NCBI RefSeq assembly: GCF_005281835.1
Contig: NZ_RZIS01000002.1
Location: 682,001 to 746,000, forward strand
Direction of reading: 5' to 3'
Length of the DNA: 64,000 bases
Origin: Vibrio profundi
GTDB lineage: Bacteria > Pseudomonadota > Gammaproteobacteria > Enterobacterales > Vibrionaceae
How positions within the stretch are numbered: position 1 is the stretch's first letter; every line of letters begins with the position of its first letter. Made by a program: the position numbers and the translations under genes. The notes beneath the pieces are model-generated. The model made no database searches, was not told the DNA's origin, and saw nothing but the letters and a program-made list of their open reading frames with translations. Below, one piece after another: positions 36,082 through 45,218 of the stretch.

Positions 36082-36930
36082 ATGACAGAATTAGAAAAAT
36101 CGGTAGACAAGCAATTAATGTCTCCAGGTTATAGAAGCCTTCAAGAACGCTTTTTTAGATTGCGTAACAATAAGATTTTCGAAGTATTTGTGATTTCCGT
36201 GATTGTATGTTCGGCGCTGATGATCGGTGTGAACACTTATGAAATTCCATCTAGCATTATGAACTTGTTGAAAGTGCTAGATTGGACGATCACGGTGATT
36301 TTCTTGGTAGAAATTGTGATTCGTTTTATTGGTGAGCCGAACAAAAAGCGTTTCTTCCATAACTTTTGGAATGTGTTTGACACACTAATTGTTGTGGTGA
36401 GTTTAGTGCCAATTCAAAGTGGCGATATGGCCGTACTTGGGCGCTTGGTGCGTATATTCCGCGTTCTAAGAATGGTTTCAATTATTCCAGAACTGCGTTT
36501 ATTGATTAACTCGTTGGTTAAGGCTTTGCCTCAGTTGAGTTATGTCATGCTACTAATGTTTATCATTTTCTACATTTATGCGGCGGTGGGCTCAACGTTT
36601 TTTGCATCGATTAACCCAGTATTATGGGGTGACATTTCAATCAGTATGCTGACTCTGTTCCGCGTGATGACGTTTGAGAGCTGGACGAGCGTAATGTACG
36701 AAACCATGCAAGTGTACGCGCTATCTTGGATCTACTTCTTAACGTTTATATTTTTCACGGCGTTTGCATTTTTGAATATGGTGATAGGTATTGTGGTGAA
36801 TGTTCTTGAACAAGAACGCCAAGCGATTGAAAAAGAAGAAACAGCCCAAGCCAATGAACCTACGATGGCGGAATTAAAACAAGAGCTGGACGAAATTAAG
36901 CAGCTATTGAAGCAGCAGAGTCAGTCATAA
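36082..36930 (+). CDS. Single-domain voltage-gated sodium channel (NaChBac family)
   Basis: A 282-residue inner-membrane protein with six helices. S4 carries arginines at every third position (RLVRIFRVLRMVSII). The pore loop has the filter TFESWTS, close to the FxSW-type filter of bacterial sodium channels. A C-terminal coiled coil (about 250-282, rich in Glu, Lys and Gln) can assemble the tetramer. In alkaliphiles and marine bacteria such channels support sodium cycling and motility. I used the ATG at 36082; AGGA lies 12 bases upstream, and the open frame extends 28 codons further. Confidence 0.85.
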   Translation: MTELEKSVDKQLMSPGYRSLQERFFRLRNNKIFEVFVISVIVCSALMIGVNTYEIPSSIMNLLKVLDWTITVIFLVEIVIRFIGEPNKKRFFHNFWNVFDTLIVVVSLVPIQSGDMAVLGRLVRIFRVLRMVSIIPELRLLINSLVKALPQLSYVMLLMFIIFYIYAAVGSTFFASINPVLWGDISISMLTLFRVMTFESWTSVMYETMQVYALSWIYFLTFIFFTAFAFLNMVIGIVVNVLEQERQAIEKEETAQANEPTMAELKQELDEIKQLLKQQSQS

Positions 36931-36954
36931 CGTTTTACATGACCTTCAAATTAA

Positions 36955-36986
36955 AAACGGCTATCTAGTTTTAGATAGCCGTTTTT
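36955..36986. terminator. Bidirectional terminator between NaV channel and Kef genes
   Basis: A 13-bp stem (AAACGGCTATCTA / TAGATAGCCGTTT) with T-runs on both strands lies between convergent genes. Confidence 0.88.
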
Positions 36987-36995
36987 GGTTCGACG

Positions 36996-38942
36996 TTATT
37001 TGGTGATGGGTTCAAGTGGTTCTACATCATCACCGACGTGTTCTGCATAGCCTTTTGGTGGTGGAGTCCAACCCCGTTCAGATCGAGCGTGTTTGTCTGA
37101 ACGATCTTTCTGCATGTCTGCTTTTATGCTTTCTTCTAAATGCATGAATAGTTTTCGGTAATTATTGTCGAAACGGTCACCTTCAGAATCATCGAGCCAT
37201 GCTTGATAAAGCACATCGGATTTTCTATTTTCCACATTTTTGTAAGTGGATTTTTGTTGCTCAACGAAAAACGGGTGATAGCCCAAACTGCGTAGTGCTT
37301 CTGAACCGACTTCTAGCGCAGAGTGATAAGTTTCGGATTCAATGAAGTCTGCCCCCGCTGCTTTTAGACGGTAGCTATGGCCTCGGTCAAACGCTCGAAC
37401 CAAGATTTTGACATGAGGGTAAGTGTGTTTTACATATTTCACCAGTTCTACACTGCTTTCTTGGTTGTCGATTGCCACGACCAAAAGTGCGGCTTCTTCA
37501 ATCCCTGCGGTATGCAATAAGTCGGGGCGGGTGGCATCGCCAAAGTAAGCCTGAGTATTAATCTTACGCACGACATCGACTTGGTTCGCCTGATGGTCGA
37601 GCACGACGGTTTTGACGCCGTTTGAGACGAGTAAACGGTTAACTATCTGACCAAAACGGCCAATCCCCGCAATGACTACTGTGCCTTTTTCTTCAATGGT
37701 GTCTTCTTCACGATCGTTAGAGCTTTGCTGGTAGCGCGGTAAGATCACTTTATCGAACAAAATAAACAACCCAGGGGTTAGGAACATCGATAACGCAACA
37801 ACTAGCGAGAGAGTTTGTGCTATTTCAGGCGGTAAGACATGGTTTTGCATTGAGAAACTCAGTAACACAAAACCGAACTCACCGGCTTGCGCAAGGCTCA
37901 AAGTGAATAGCCAGCGGTCGCTGTTCTTGATTTTGAAAATGAGTGCCAGAGTGAACAAGACGAACGCTTTAAGTAACATAACCCCGATCGTCAGGCCGAT
38001 GATTAACGCGAAGTCACTGAATAGAATCCCAAAGTCAATTCCCGCTCCAACGGTGATGAAGAATAGCCCAAGGAGCAAGCCTTTGAATGGGTCGATATTG
38101 GATTCAAGCTCATGACGGAATTCACTGTTTGCGAGTACGACGCCTGCTAAGAATGTACCAAGAGCGGGCGACAAGCCGACTAGGCTCATCAAAGCGGCGA
38201 TACCGATCACTAGCATCAAAGCGGTGGCAGTAAAGATCTCACGTAAGCCGGAACTGGCGACGAATCGAAATAGGGGGCGACTTAAGAAGTGGCCACCGAC
38301 CACAACCATCGCAATGGATGCTGTGATCACTAAGCCATAGGCCCAACCGGGTAGTCCTGCGACTAGACTTAGCTCTTCATGGTGCTCAGCCGCTGCACTG
38401 GCTGCGTTTTGCGCTTGTTCCACCAATTCAGGCAGAGCCAATAATGGAATGAACGCGAGCATTGGAATAACGGCAATATCTTGAAAGAGCAATACGGAGA
38501 ATGCATTTTGGCCGCCTTCGGTCTTGCTCAATCCTTTTTCGTTAAAGGTTTGTAGCACAATCGCCGTTGATGACAGCGCGAAAATGAGGCCGATGGTGAG
38601 CGCGATTGTCCAAGGCTGACCAAAAAACAGCGCAATCGCCATAACAATAACGGTTGTGCCTCCCACTTGTAAGCCACCTAAACCCATAAGTCGGTTACGC
38701 ATCGACCATAGCATTTTCGGTTCTAGTTCTAGACCAACTAGAAACAACATCATGACTACGCCAAATTCTGCAAAGTGCTGAATAGTTGTGGTTTCTTCGC
38801 CAACTAAGCCAATGATAGGGCCGATAACCACACCAGCAATTAAGTAGCCGAGAACCGAGCCAAGTCCAAGTCGTTTTGCAATGGGAACTGCGATGACCGC
38901 AGCAACTAAGTAGATGAATGCTTGTAAAAAATACCCGGTCAT
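36996..38942 (-). CDS. Kef-type potassium/proton antiporter (CPA2)
   Basis: A 648-residue membrane protein. Residues about 1-385 form ~12 helices of the CPA2 antiporter fold (GLGSVLGYLIAGVVIGP, GLSPALGTFLAGV). A cytoplasmic TrkA-N/RCK domain follows with IAGIGRFGQ as its nucleotide-binding loop, then a charged tail. Such systems release potassium and acidify the cytoplasm during electrophile stress, gated by glutathione adducts. The gene begins three bases after the stop of its flavodoxin-like partner, the usual KefG-KefB or KefF-KefC arrangement. Which of the two it matches is not settled. Confidence 0.88.
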   Translation of the reverse strand: MTGYFLQAFIYLVAAVIAVPIAKRLGLGSVLGYLIAGVVIGPIIGLVGEETTTIQHFAEFGVVMMLFLVGLELEPKMLWSMRNRLMGLGGLQVGGTTVIVMAIALFFGQPWTIALTIGLIFALSSTAIVLQTFNEKGLSKTEGGQNAFSVLLFQDIAVIPMLAFIPLLALPELVEQAQNAASAAAEHHEELSLVAGLPGWAYGLVITASIAMVVVGGHFLSRPLFRFVASSGLREIFTATALMLVIGIAALMSLVGLSPALGTFLAGVVLANSEFRHELESNIDPFKGLLLGLFFITVGAGIDFGILFSDFALIIGLTIGVMLLKAFVLFTLALIFKIKNSDRWLFTLSLAQAGEFGFVLLSFSMQNHVLPPEIAQTLSLVVALSMFLTPGLFILFDKVILPRYQQSSNDREEDTIEEKGTVVIAGIGRFGQIVNRLLVSNGVKTVVLDHQANQVDVVRKINTQAYFGDATRPDLLHTAGIEEAALLVVAIDNQESSVELVKYVKHTYPHVKILVRAFDRGHSYRLKAAGADFIESETYHSALEVGSEALRSLGYHPFFVEQQKSTYKNVENRKSDVLYQAWLDDSEGDRFDNNYRKLFMHLEESIKADMQKDRSDKHARSERGWTPPPKGYAEHVGDDVEPLEPITK

Positions 38943-38945
38943 ACG

Positions 38946-39560
38946 TTAATCCTCGGCCGTCATTTCTTTCAGGTAGTGATTGAGTTTTTCAACTTGGTTC
39001 GCGCGTTTGATATCGATCTTGTCATCCACTAAAGCGGTGAGTAGGTCGCGATACAGCTCTATGTGTTGGTCGATCCGTTTTTCTTCTAGGGCGGTACGAG
39101 CACCAAACAGTGCGAATGGAGCTAGATAATGCATGCCACAAAGTGACGCTGTTTGCTCGATTGGGTGAAGTAGCTCTCTGATTTTGAAGTGGTTATACCC
39201 TTCGGATTGATAAGCATCTTCTCGGCCTCCAGCAGTAATGGCACAAAATAGGGTTTTGTCTTGTAGAGCGTGACCATCGCTGCCGTAAGCAAAGCCATAT
39301 TCCAAAACTAGATCTTGCCATTCCTTTAAGATGGCAGGCGTCGAATACCAGTAAAGTGGAAACTGAAAAAGGATGACATCGTGGTCAACTAGTCGCTTCT
39401 GCTCTTTATCTATATTGATGTTGAAAGTGGGGTATTCTGCATACAAGTCGACAGTGGTGACCCCTTCTATTTTTTTAGCTTGTTCGAAAAGCGGTTTATT
39501 CACTTCAGATCGGTGAAGTGAAGGGTGGGCAAAGAGCACCAATACTCGTTTTTTAGACAT
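38946..39560 (-). CDS. Kef ancillary NAD(P)H oxidoreductase (KefF/KefG type)
   Basis: A 204-residue cytoplasmic flavodoxin-fold protein. It starts VLVLFAHPSLHRSEVNKPL and has the FQFPLYWYSTPAILKEWQD motif and the TAGGREDAY loop, all typical of the quinone-reductase-like ancillary subunits that activate Kef channels. It lies immediately upstream of the antiporter gene, and the two are an operon. Confidence 0.9.
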   Translation of the reverse strand: MSKKRVLVLFAHPSLHRSEVNKPLFEQAKKIEGVTTVDLYAEYPTFNINIDKEQKRLVDHDVILFQFPLYWYSTPAILKEWQDLVLEYGFAYGSDGHALQDKTLFCAITAGGREDAYQSEGYNHFKIRELLHPIEQTASLCGMHYLAPFALFGARTALEEKRIDQHIELYRDLLTALVDDKIDIKRANQVEKLNHYLKEMTAED

Positions 39561-39646
39561 AAGCCCTCTAACTGAAAATGTGTATGAATATGACTTTGGA
39601 AATGATTGTTTTCACCATAATCGAAGAATGATTTTATAACAATTAG

Positions 39647-40252
39647 TTAACTGTTCTCTTTGAATTGCTGCAGTAATTCTTCTAAATGCTCGACCACTAT
39701 AGAGGCGTGTTGGTGAAAAGGTTTCTCTAGCTCGTTGGTGACAAGGCAAGAGGGCATAAGCGCGTTGTTTGCGGCTTCAAGATCGTAAAGGTAGTCGCCC
39801 ACATACAGTATTTGATCGTTATTCAACTGCCACTCCTCTTTGAGGGCGAGTAGGGCATCTGGCGCGGGTTTTGGGGCAAACTCCTCACGTGAAACCACAC
39901 GCTCAATTTTAATATCGCAATGTTCGAGTTTCATTTGTGTTGCGGTGGCGCTATTTCGCGTGATAATCCCTAGGTGGTAATTTTCACCCTTTAAGTACGA
40001 CAAAAGATCTTTGCAGCCCTTCATCGGTATTGAGCTGGCAGCGTCGCTGAGTTCGTGATCTAAAATTAGTTGGTGAGCTTGCTGTTGCTCAGTAGGGCTT
40101 GGCAATTCATCTGCGTAAGTGAGTAAGTCTTGATCACAAGGGCAGCCGAGTTGCTCTCTTAGATGTTGAAAGTTTATTTGAGAGCTGACCAAGGTGTTAT
40201 CCAAATCAAATACGACCGCTTCAATGATTTTTAGATCCAAGTTTACGGGCAT
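39647..40252 (-). CDS. HAD-family hydrolase
   Basis: A 201-residue haloacid-dehalogenase superfamily protein. Motif I is VFDLDNTLV, with Asp as nucleophile; motif II is IITRNS; the Lys of motif III is in FAPKPAPD; motif IV is ILYVGDYLYDLEAA. This predicts a magnesium phosphatase of subclass I like the phosphoglycolate/beta-phosphoglucomutase group. The substrate is unknown. GGAGG precedes the ATG. Confidence 0.85.
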   Translation of the reverse strand: MPVNLDLKIIEAVVFDLDNTLVSSQINFQHLREQLGCPCDQDLLTYADELPSPTEQQQAHQLILDHELSDAASSIPMKGCKDLLSYLKGENYHLGIITRNSATATQMKLEHCDIKIERVVSREEFAPKPAPDALLALKEEWQLNNDQILYVGDYLYDLEAANNALMPSCLVTNELEKPFHQHASIVVEHLEELLQQFKENS

Positions 40253-40373
40253 TACGAGCCTCCAAAGTTAAGGTGCTTGCTTAAGTGTAGTCTCATTTTA
40301 AGTTGATGAACTTTACTATTTTCAATTAGATAGTTACCGTAATCTCAAAACTAGAATAACAAGGAAAGGATTC

Positions 40374-41450
40374 ATGGCGATAGATTTACGAAGTCAGTGC
40401 CACACGACTATTTCAGGTAACGAAGAGTTATCTCCGGCCGAGCTCTTTAAGCAAATGGCGGATTGGTGCCAAGCAAATGATGTCCAACATGACATCTACG
40501 GCGAAGGTGAAGAGATTCAAGCTTTTGAGAGCAAAGTCGCTGAGTTATTAGGCTTTGAAGCTGGATTGTTTGTGATTTCTGGGACCATGACTCAGCCAAC
40601 AGTCCTAGAACTAGTTTGTAAACAAAAGAATAATCCTTTGGTGGCGATGCATGAATCGAGTCATATTTATCGCCACGAACGTCAAGGTTATCAATTACAG
40701 AATCGCTTTAATATTTTGCCTATCGGTAACCCTTTTCGAACATGGACTGTTGACGACCTAACGGCGTGGCCAGACGATATTGCAGCCGTGTTGTATGAGC
40801 TTCCAATGAGAGAAATTGGTGGCCAGCTTCCAAAATGGGAAGACTTGCAATCGATCAAAGCCTACTGTGGCGAGCAAAATATTCATCTACATATGGATGG
40901 AGCTCGTTTGTGGGAGTGCGCGGCGTATTACCAAAAGAGTTATCAAGACATTGCTCAGGGTTTTGATACTGCTTATGTCTCTTTATACAAAGGCATAAAT
41001 GGCTTGGGCGGTTCGATGCTACTGGGGGACAAGGATTTTATCGAAAAAGCGTCTATTTGGATGAAGAGACAAGGCGGGAATGTGTATCACCGTTCTCCGT
41101 ATATTGTGTCTGCGGCTATGCAGTTTGACCAGCGCATTGAGGCGATGCCAGCGCTGTTTGAACGTACTCTGCAGTTGTACCAAATTCTACAAGACTACCC
41201 TCAATTTACCCTAAACCCCGCTCAGCCTAATGCCAACATGCTGCATTTGTACTTGCCGGTAAGCTACGAAAATGCCGTGGTATTAAGGGATAGGCTCGCT
41301 GAAGAAAAGGGAGTTTGGCTAGGCCACCCTCAGGTCACACCTTTGCCAGAACAATCGCAGATTGAATGGTATGTTGGAGATAGGCTATTGAACTTATCTG
41401 ATACTGAATTTATCGCGATATTGGATTGGTTGGTGTCTGAAATGACCTAA
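40374..41450 (+). CDS. PLP-dependent beta-eliminating lyase, threonine-aldolase-like
   Basis: A 358-residue fold-type-I PLP enzyme. YGEGEEIQAFESKVAELLG near the N-terminus, MHESSHIYRHE, LHMDGARLWE and the PLP Lys in VSLYKGINGLGG match the threonine aldolase/beta-eliminating lyase group. Threonine or allo-threonine cleavage to glycine and acetaldehyde is the best guess, but related enzymes act on other 3-hydroxy amino acids. It is divergent from the HAD gene. Confidence 0.8.
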   Translation: MAIDLRSQCHTTISGNEELSPAELFKQMADWCQANDVQHDIYGEGEEIQAFESKVAELLGFEAGLFVISGTMTQPTVLELVCKQKNNPLVAMHESSHIYRHERQGYQLQNRFNILPIGNPFRTWTVDDLTAWPDDIAAVLYELPMREIGGQLPKWEDLQSIKAYCGEQNIHLHMDGARLWECAAYYQKSYQDIAQGFDTAYVSLYKGINGLGGSMLLGDKDFIEKASIWMKRQGGNVYHRSPYIVSAAMQFDQRIEAMPALFERTLQLYQILQDYPQFTLNPAQPNANMLHLYLPVSYENAVVLRDRLAEEKGVWLGHPQVTPLPEQSQIEWYVGDRLLNLSDTEFIAILDWLVSEMT

Positions 41451-41463
41451 GCGCGATTCTATT

Positions 41464-41494
41464 AAAAAAGGAGGGCCACTGGCTCTCCTTTTTA
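41464..41494. terminator. Bidirectional terminator between the PLP enzyme and acr3
   Basis: A ~12-bp stem (AAAGGAGGGCCA / TGGCTCTCCTTT, one wobble pair) is flanked by A and T runs between convergent genes. Confidence 0.85.
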
Positions 41495-41533
41495 GTTGGG
41501 GCGTTATAAAGTGTTTTGGCGCGCTATAAAGTG

Positions 41534-42595
41534 TTACAACTGCTTAGCTGAAACCAAGTACTGACCTTTCATTTTCAAGGTGAAGTTAACCAACGCTATC
41601 AACACGGGTACCTCGATCAGTGGGCCAATCACACCAGCAAACGCTTGATCTGAGTTGATCCCGAATACTGCGATAGATACCGCGATGGCTAATTCAAAGT
41701 TATTCCCTGTTGCGGTATAAGCAATAGACGCATTTTTGTCATACGGAATCCCCATGCGTTTGCCGATATAAAAGCTGACAAAGAACATCAGTACAAAGTA
41801 GATAGCCAGTGGTAAGGCGATACGAACGACATCCATTGGAAGTTCTACGATCATTTCACCTTTCAGGCTGAACATCAGCACTATCGTGCCAAGCAAGGCA
41901 ATTAACGTCATTGGTGAAATACGAGGAATAAACACTTCGTTATACCAAGCTTCACCTTTTAATTTCACAAGCACTTCACGGCTAACAAAACCAGCCATAA
42001 AAGGGATGCCGAGGTAAATCAGAACACTTTCTGCGATATCAGACATCGAAATATCAACGACCATGCTTTCATAGCCAAATACTGGCGGTAGCACTGTGAT
42101 GAATAACCACGCCATAAAGCTATAAGTGACGATTTGGAAAGCGCTGTTTAAGGCAACAAGAGCTGCACCGTATTCTTTGTTTCCGCCCCCAATGTCGTTC
42201 CAGACGAGTACCATAGCGATACAGCGAGCGAGGCCGATTAAAATGATTCCGACCATGTATCCAGGGTGGTCACCAAGAAAAACCAGCGCTAATACGAACA
42301 TCAGGATCGGTCCGACGATCCAGTTCATAACTAAAGACAGTGTGATAGCCTGTTTGTCTTTGGTTACTTGGCCTAACAGGTGATAGTTCACTTTGGCGAG
42401 CGGTGGATACATCATTAGTATCAGGCCAATTGCAAGTGGAACATTAGTGCTACCCACCGACATGGCTTCATTCCATTCAGAGACCTCTGGAAAAGCAAAG
42501 CCGATGGCAACGCCAACTAACATAGCCAAGAAAATCCATACGGTTAGATAACGGTCCAAAAAGCCTAGTTTAGGTTGAGCTACTTGTTCACTCAT
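41534..42595 (-). CDS. Arsenite efflux pump, Acr3 family
   Basis: A 353-residue inner-membrane protein with ten helices of the Acr3 family, which exports As(III) using the proton gradient. The Cys in [12 protein letters not shown] and the Glu in [13 protein letters not shown] correspond to residues required for transport. It is downstream of and on the same strand as arsR, 121 bases apart. An operator-like repeat before its own start (42613-42630) matches the one before arsR. Confidence 0.92.
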   Translation of the reverse strand: MSEQVAQPKLGFLDRYLTVWIFLAMLVGVAIGFAFPEVSEWNEAMSVGSTNVPLAIGLILMMYPPLAKVNYHLLGQVTKDKQAITLSLVMNWIVGPILMFVLALVFLGDHPGYMVGIILIGLARCIAMVLVWNDIGGGNKEYGAALVALNSAFQIVTYSFMAWLFITVLPPVFGYESMVVDISMSDIAESVLIYLGIPFMAGFVSREVLVKLKGEAWYNEVFIPRISPMTLIALLGTIVLMFSLKGEMIVELPMDVVRIALPLAIYFVLMFFVSFYIGKRMGIPYDKNASIAYTATGNNFELAIAVSIAVFGINSDQAFAGVIGPLIEVPVLIALVNFTLKMKGQYLVSAKQL

Positions 42596-42612
42596 AGCGC
42601 ACTCTCTTCGTT

Positions 42613-42630
42613 TATCGTCGAAAGACGATT
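42613..42630. promoter_or_regulatory. ArsR operator-like repeat before acr3
   Basis: The inverted repeat TATCGT-CGAAAG-ACGATT lies 18-35 bases upstream of the acr3 start. Its core ATCGT-N6-ACGAT is identical to that of the longer palindrome in front of arsR. Confidence 0.6.
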
Positions 42631-42716
42631 TGTTAAGTTAAACCAACCAGCTGTAGGCCGATGGGCTAGTAATTGTATGTTTTAGCTTATTTAGCTTAGA
42701 AAGCTTAGATTTCAGT

Positions 42717-43058
42717 TTAATTAAATAGGTGACTGAAAAGATTGGAAACATCGTTCAAACGATCCCGATTCACTCGATAGCACATTTTCGGTGGGATAGG
42801 CTCGGCAGTGATAAACCCTGACTGCTTAAGAATGCGCAGATGTTCAGAAACCGTAGACTGGGCCAAATTTAATTCAGATACGAGATCGCTATTCAAACAG
42901 CCATCTGAATTATCCAAAGTGATGAGTATCTTCAAAATACGAACTCTCGCTGGATGAGACAGTGCTTTGGCAAGCGAGGCGAACTCGGCCTCTTGTGCTA
43001 ATTGAGATTCAGTAGCAGAGAAATCGATACAATGGTCGGCTTTGCATGATGTTGTCAT
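42717..43058 (-). CDS. arsR: ArsR-family arsenic-responsive repressor
   Basis: A 113-residue winged-helix regulator. The DNA-contact helix reads SELNLAQSTVSEHLRILKQS. Cys residues at SCKADHC (N-terminus), DGCLN and KMCYR could bind arsenite, though the classical ELCVCDL motif of E. coli ArsR is not present. It should repress itself and acr3, as both are preceded by matching inverted repeats. Confidence 0.85.
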   Translation of the reverse strand: MTTSCKADHCIDFSATESQLAQEAEFASLAKALSHPARVRILKILITLDNSDGCLNSDLVSELNLAQSTVSEHLRILKQSGFITAEPIPPKMCYRVNRDRLNDVSNLFSHLFN

Positions 43059-43067
43059 AGCGGTATC

Positions 43068-43099
43068 TATAGTTAATCGTCGAATTACGATTAACTATA
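43068..43099. promoter_or_regulatory. ArsR operator palindrome
   Basis: Perfect 13-base arms, TATAGTTAATCGT and ACGATTAACTATA, are separated by six bases, centred about 25 bases upstream of the arsR start. Confidence 0.75.
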
Positions 43100-43238
43100 C
43101 TGCAAGATTATTTCTAGATCAATCGAACAATGCTGGTTTGTGTTAGGAGTAGGGAAGAAATGATTGCTGGGTTGAAATGCGCTAAAGGTAGGAACTGCGC
43201 CTAAGCTGAGTGGTTACAAGGCCTAAACGCATTCATCA

Positions 43239-43364
43239 TTACATGTATTGATTGATATAGACGTCAATCAAAAACATGAATACAGGAATGGTACTTAGAA
43301 TCCCGAACCCTAGGATAGGGATCCAATTACTCATTTTCTTTTTTGGTTTATTAGAGTCTTTCAT
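43239..43364 (-). CDS. Small single-helix membrane peptide (41 residues)
   Basis: The minus strand encodes a 41-residue peptide: a basic start MKDSNKPKKKMSN, then one hydrophobic helix (WIPILGFGILSTIPVFMFLI) and a short polar end. A basic head followed by a single helix is typical of genuine small membrane proteins. The ribosome site is weak (GAG, some bases upstream). The function is unknown; it lies alone between arsR and the acetyltransferase gene. Confidence 0.45.
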   Translation of the reverse strand: MKDSNKPKKKMSNWIPILGFGILSTIPVFMFLIDVYINQYM

Positions 43365-43726
43365 GGTGCTCTCGGTATCTTTGCAGTGTTGTTTCAACTG
43401 AGGTGGAGTTTATCAGGATTACTGCAACGAATCCTAGATAATGAGCGCGAAATTTAAACTCAGCGCGTTGGAAATTGTAACGATGCTTGGTGGAGAGCGA
43501 CTTTTCATTCAGCAGCTCATTCGTCGGGTATTTATACTGAACCTATATCGACCATTTTGTTAACAGTACGTTCATGTTCATTAGGCTACATTGGATGCCA
43601 GTTTAGAAACAATACTTGAGAGTATGTATTCATACCGCTAATCAATTCAATCTGTTAGGTTATTTGTCCGAAGAACTTTAGTACATTGTGATTAATCGCG
43701 ACATGTAGAAACTGGAAGGGATTAGT
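43365..43726. other. Intergenic region upstream of the acetyltransferase gene
   Basis: About 360 bases with no coding frame or repeat that I can support. It should carry the promoters of the small membrane peptide and the acetyltransferase. Confidence 0.4.
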
Positions 43727-44272
43727 TTGTTTGCCATAGAAACAGAACGTTTGATTTTACGAGACTTTTCTACCAAAGATGCCGATGACTATGTAAGTTT
43801 GACGCAAGATGCAAAGTATCAACGGTTTTATAGCGAAGAAGATTGTGAGGCGTCTAAATCCAGGATGTTGGTTGAATTGTTTAGCACTCAAGCTTTAGAA
43901 CAGCCAAGAACTAAATTTCAACTGGCGATAGAATTGAAGACGACGAAGCAAATGATAGGTACTTGCGGTGTCCGTTTAGAAGAAAGCCAGCAAGCTTCGA
44001 TGGGCTGTGGTGTTGGCCGAAAGTTTCAAGGGGCAGGTTATGCGCAAGAAGCGGCAGAAGCACTTATTGCTTATGGCTTCAAACATCTCAATATTCATCG
44101 ATTGTATGCAGAAACCATAGGGGCAAACAAAGCAGCAATTATATTGTGCCAACAAATGGGAATGGCCCAAGAGGCGCACTTTGTTGAGCACAGATACTTT
44201 AAACAAAAATGGTGGGACACTGTGGTTTACGCAATTCGAAAAACACAGTGGGAAGAACGCCAAATTCGCTAA
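43727..44272 (+). CDS. GNAT-family N-acetyltransferase
   Basis: A 181-residue protein of the RimJ/RimL-type GNAT fold. It starts IETERLILRDF, has the acetyl-CoA loop GCGVGRKFQGAGYAQEAAEA, and NKAAIILCQQMGM near the end. The start appears to be TTG, with GGAAGGG about six bases upstream; no ATG serves better. The acceptor (protein, amine or drug) is unknown. Confidence 0.8.
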   Translation: MFAIETERLILRDFSTKDADDYVSLTQDAKYQRFYSEEDCEASKSRMLVELFSTQALEQPRTKFQLAIELKTTKQMIGTCGVRLEESQQASMGCGVGRKFQGAGYAQEAAEALIAYGFKHLNIHRLYAETIGANKAAIILCQQMGMAQEAHFVEHRYFKQKWWDTVVYAIRKTQWEERQIR

Positions 44273-44335
44273 TTATTAAAGGTCGATGAGCTTTAATAGA
44301 AAGTGTCAGTTAGAACCCAAACTCAGTGAGGAATT

Positions 44336-44776
44336 ATGAGAACGATAGGTAATATTATTTGGTTTTTGTTTGGCGGTATTTTCATGGGGTTAGCATGGTG
44401 GTTCTTTGGCTTGCTTGCCTTTATCACGATCGTCGGTATTCCTTGGGGACGCGCTTGTTTTGTTATGGGTAATTTTTCATTCTTCCCATTTGGTCAAGAA
44501 GCCATTTCACGGGATGAACTCACGAATGAAACGGATATCGGCACCAGTGGCTTTGGTGTAATTGGTAATGTCATTTGGTTCTTGTTTGCGGGTATTTGGT
44601 TGGCTATTGGCCATATTGCATCGGCCGTGGCATGTTTTATTACTATTATCGGCATTCCTTTCGCGATTCAGCACTTGAAGTTAGCGCTTATCTCACTGGC
44701 TCCAATTGGTAAAACTGTTGTTGACCGCCGTGAAGCGGAAGCAGCGCGCGTAGCGAATTACAAACGTCACCAATAA
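44336..44776 (+). CDS. YccF-domain inner-membrane protein
   Basis: A 146-residue membrane protein with two YccF units, about residues 5-55 and 75-125. Each has GNIIWFLFGGI or GNVIWFLFAGI followed by FITIVGIPWG or FITIIGIPFA. Function is unknown in all bacteria. It may be cotranscribed with the following genes. Confidence 0.88.
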   Translation: MRTIGNIIWFLFGGIFMGLAWWFFGLLAFITIVGIPWGRACFVMGNFSFFPFGQEAISRDELTNETDIGTSGFGVIGNVIWFLFAGIWLAIGHIASAVACFITIIGIPFAIQHLKLALISLAPIGKTVVDRREAEAARVANYKRHQ

Positions 44777-44811
44777 ATAGGTAATACATCGAACTAAATG
44801 GAAGAGAACGA

Positions 44812-45162
44812 ATGGATTTTAGGCAATGCAGTGACGATGACCTATGGGCAATCGCGACGCCAATTATGGATAATTTGATGTCAGCTTCAACTGAGCTCGA
44901 TCATGCACGACATTGCCGAGACTTTACTCAGCGAATGCGCTCTATTGTCACGCAAGCGCATTTCGCCAGCGTCTGCCAAGCTTATCAAAGCGAAAAGGGT
45001 TTGTTTACAGCGCGACAGCCAGTTGCGTTATTTCGAAGGCCTGAGTCGGTGGCTTTCGTGTGGAAGCAAATGTTCTCAATAGCAGAGGGCGAATTTGTTG
45101 CAGAAATGGTGTTAGTGGAACAAGACGGGCAATACTTGGTTGATCATGTCATGGTGTTTTAG
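44812..45162 (+). CDS. Small protein of unknown function, possibly NTF2-like
   Basis: A 116-residue cytoplasmic protein with no signal peptide. The N-terminal half is helical (DDLWAIATPIMDNLMS, DFTQRMRSIV) and the C-terminal half is strand-rich (VAFVWKQMF, EFVAEMVLVEQDGQYLVDHV), an order seen in NTF2-like folds. That assignment is weak. AAGAGAACGA precedes the ATG. It lies 35 bases after the YccF gene, likely in one operon. Confidence 0.6.
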   Translation: MDFRQCSDDDLWAIATPIMDNLMSASTELDHARHCRDFTQRMRSIVTQAHFASVCQAYQSEKGLFTARQPVALFRRPESVAFVWKQMFSIAEGEFVAEMVLVEQDGQYLVDHVMVF

Positions 45163-45173
45163 TTTTACCTGAT

Positions 45174-45208
45174 GCTGAATGCTGAATGCTGAATGCTGAA
45201 TGCTGAAT
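45174..45208 (+). repeat. Heptamer tandem repeat GCTGAAT, five copies
   Basis: Five perfect tandem copies of GCTGAAT end one base before the AAGG ribosome site of the next gene. The unit length is not a multiple of three and the array sits in the translation-initiation region, so slippage could change the leader without altering the protein. Confidence 0.95.
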
Positions 45209-45218
45209 AAGGATATTG

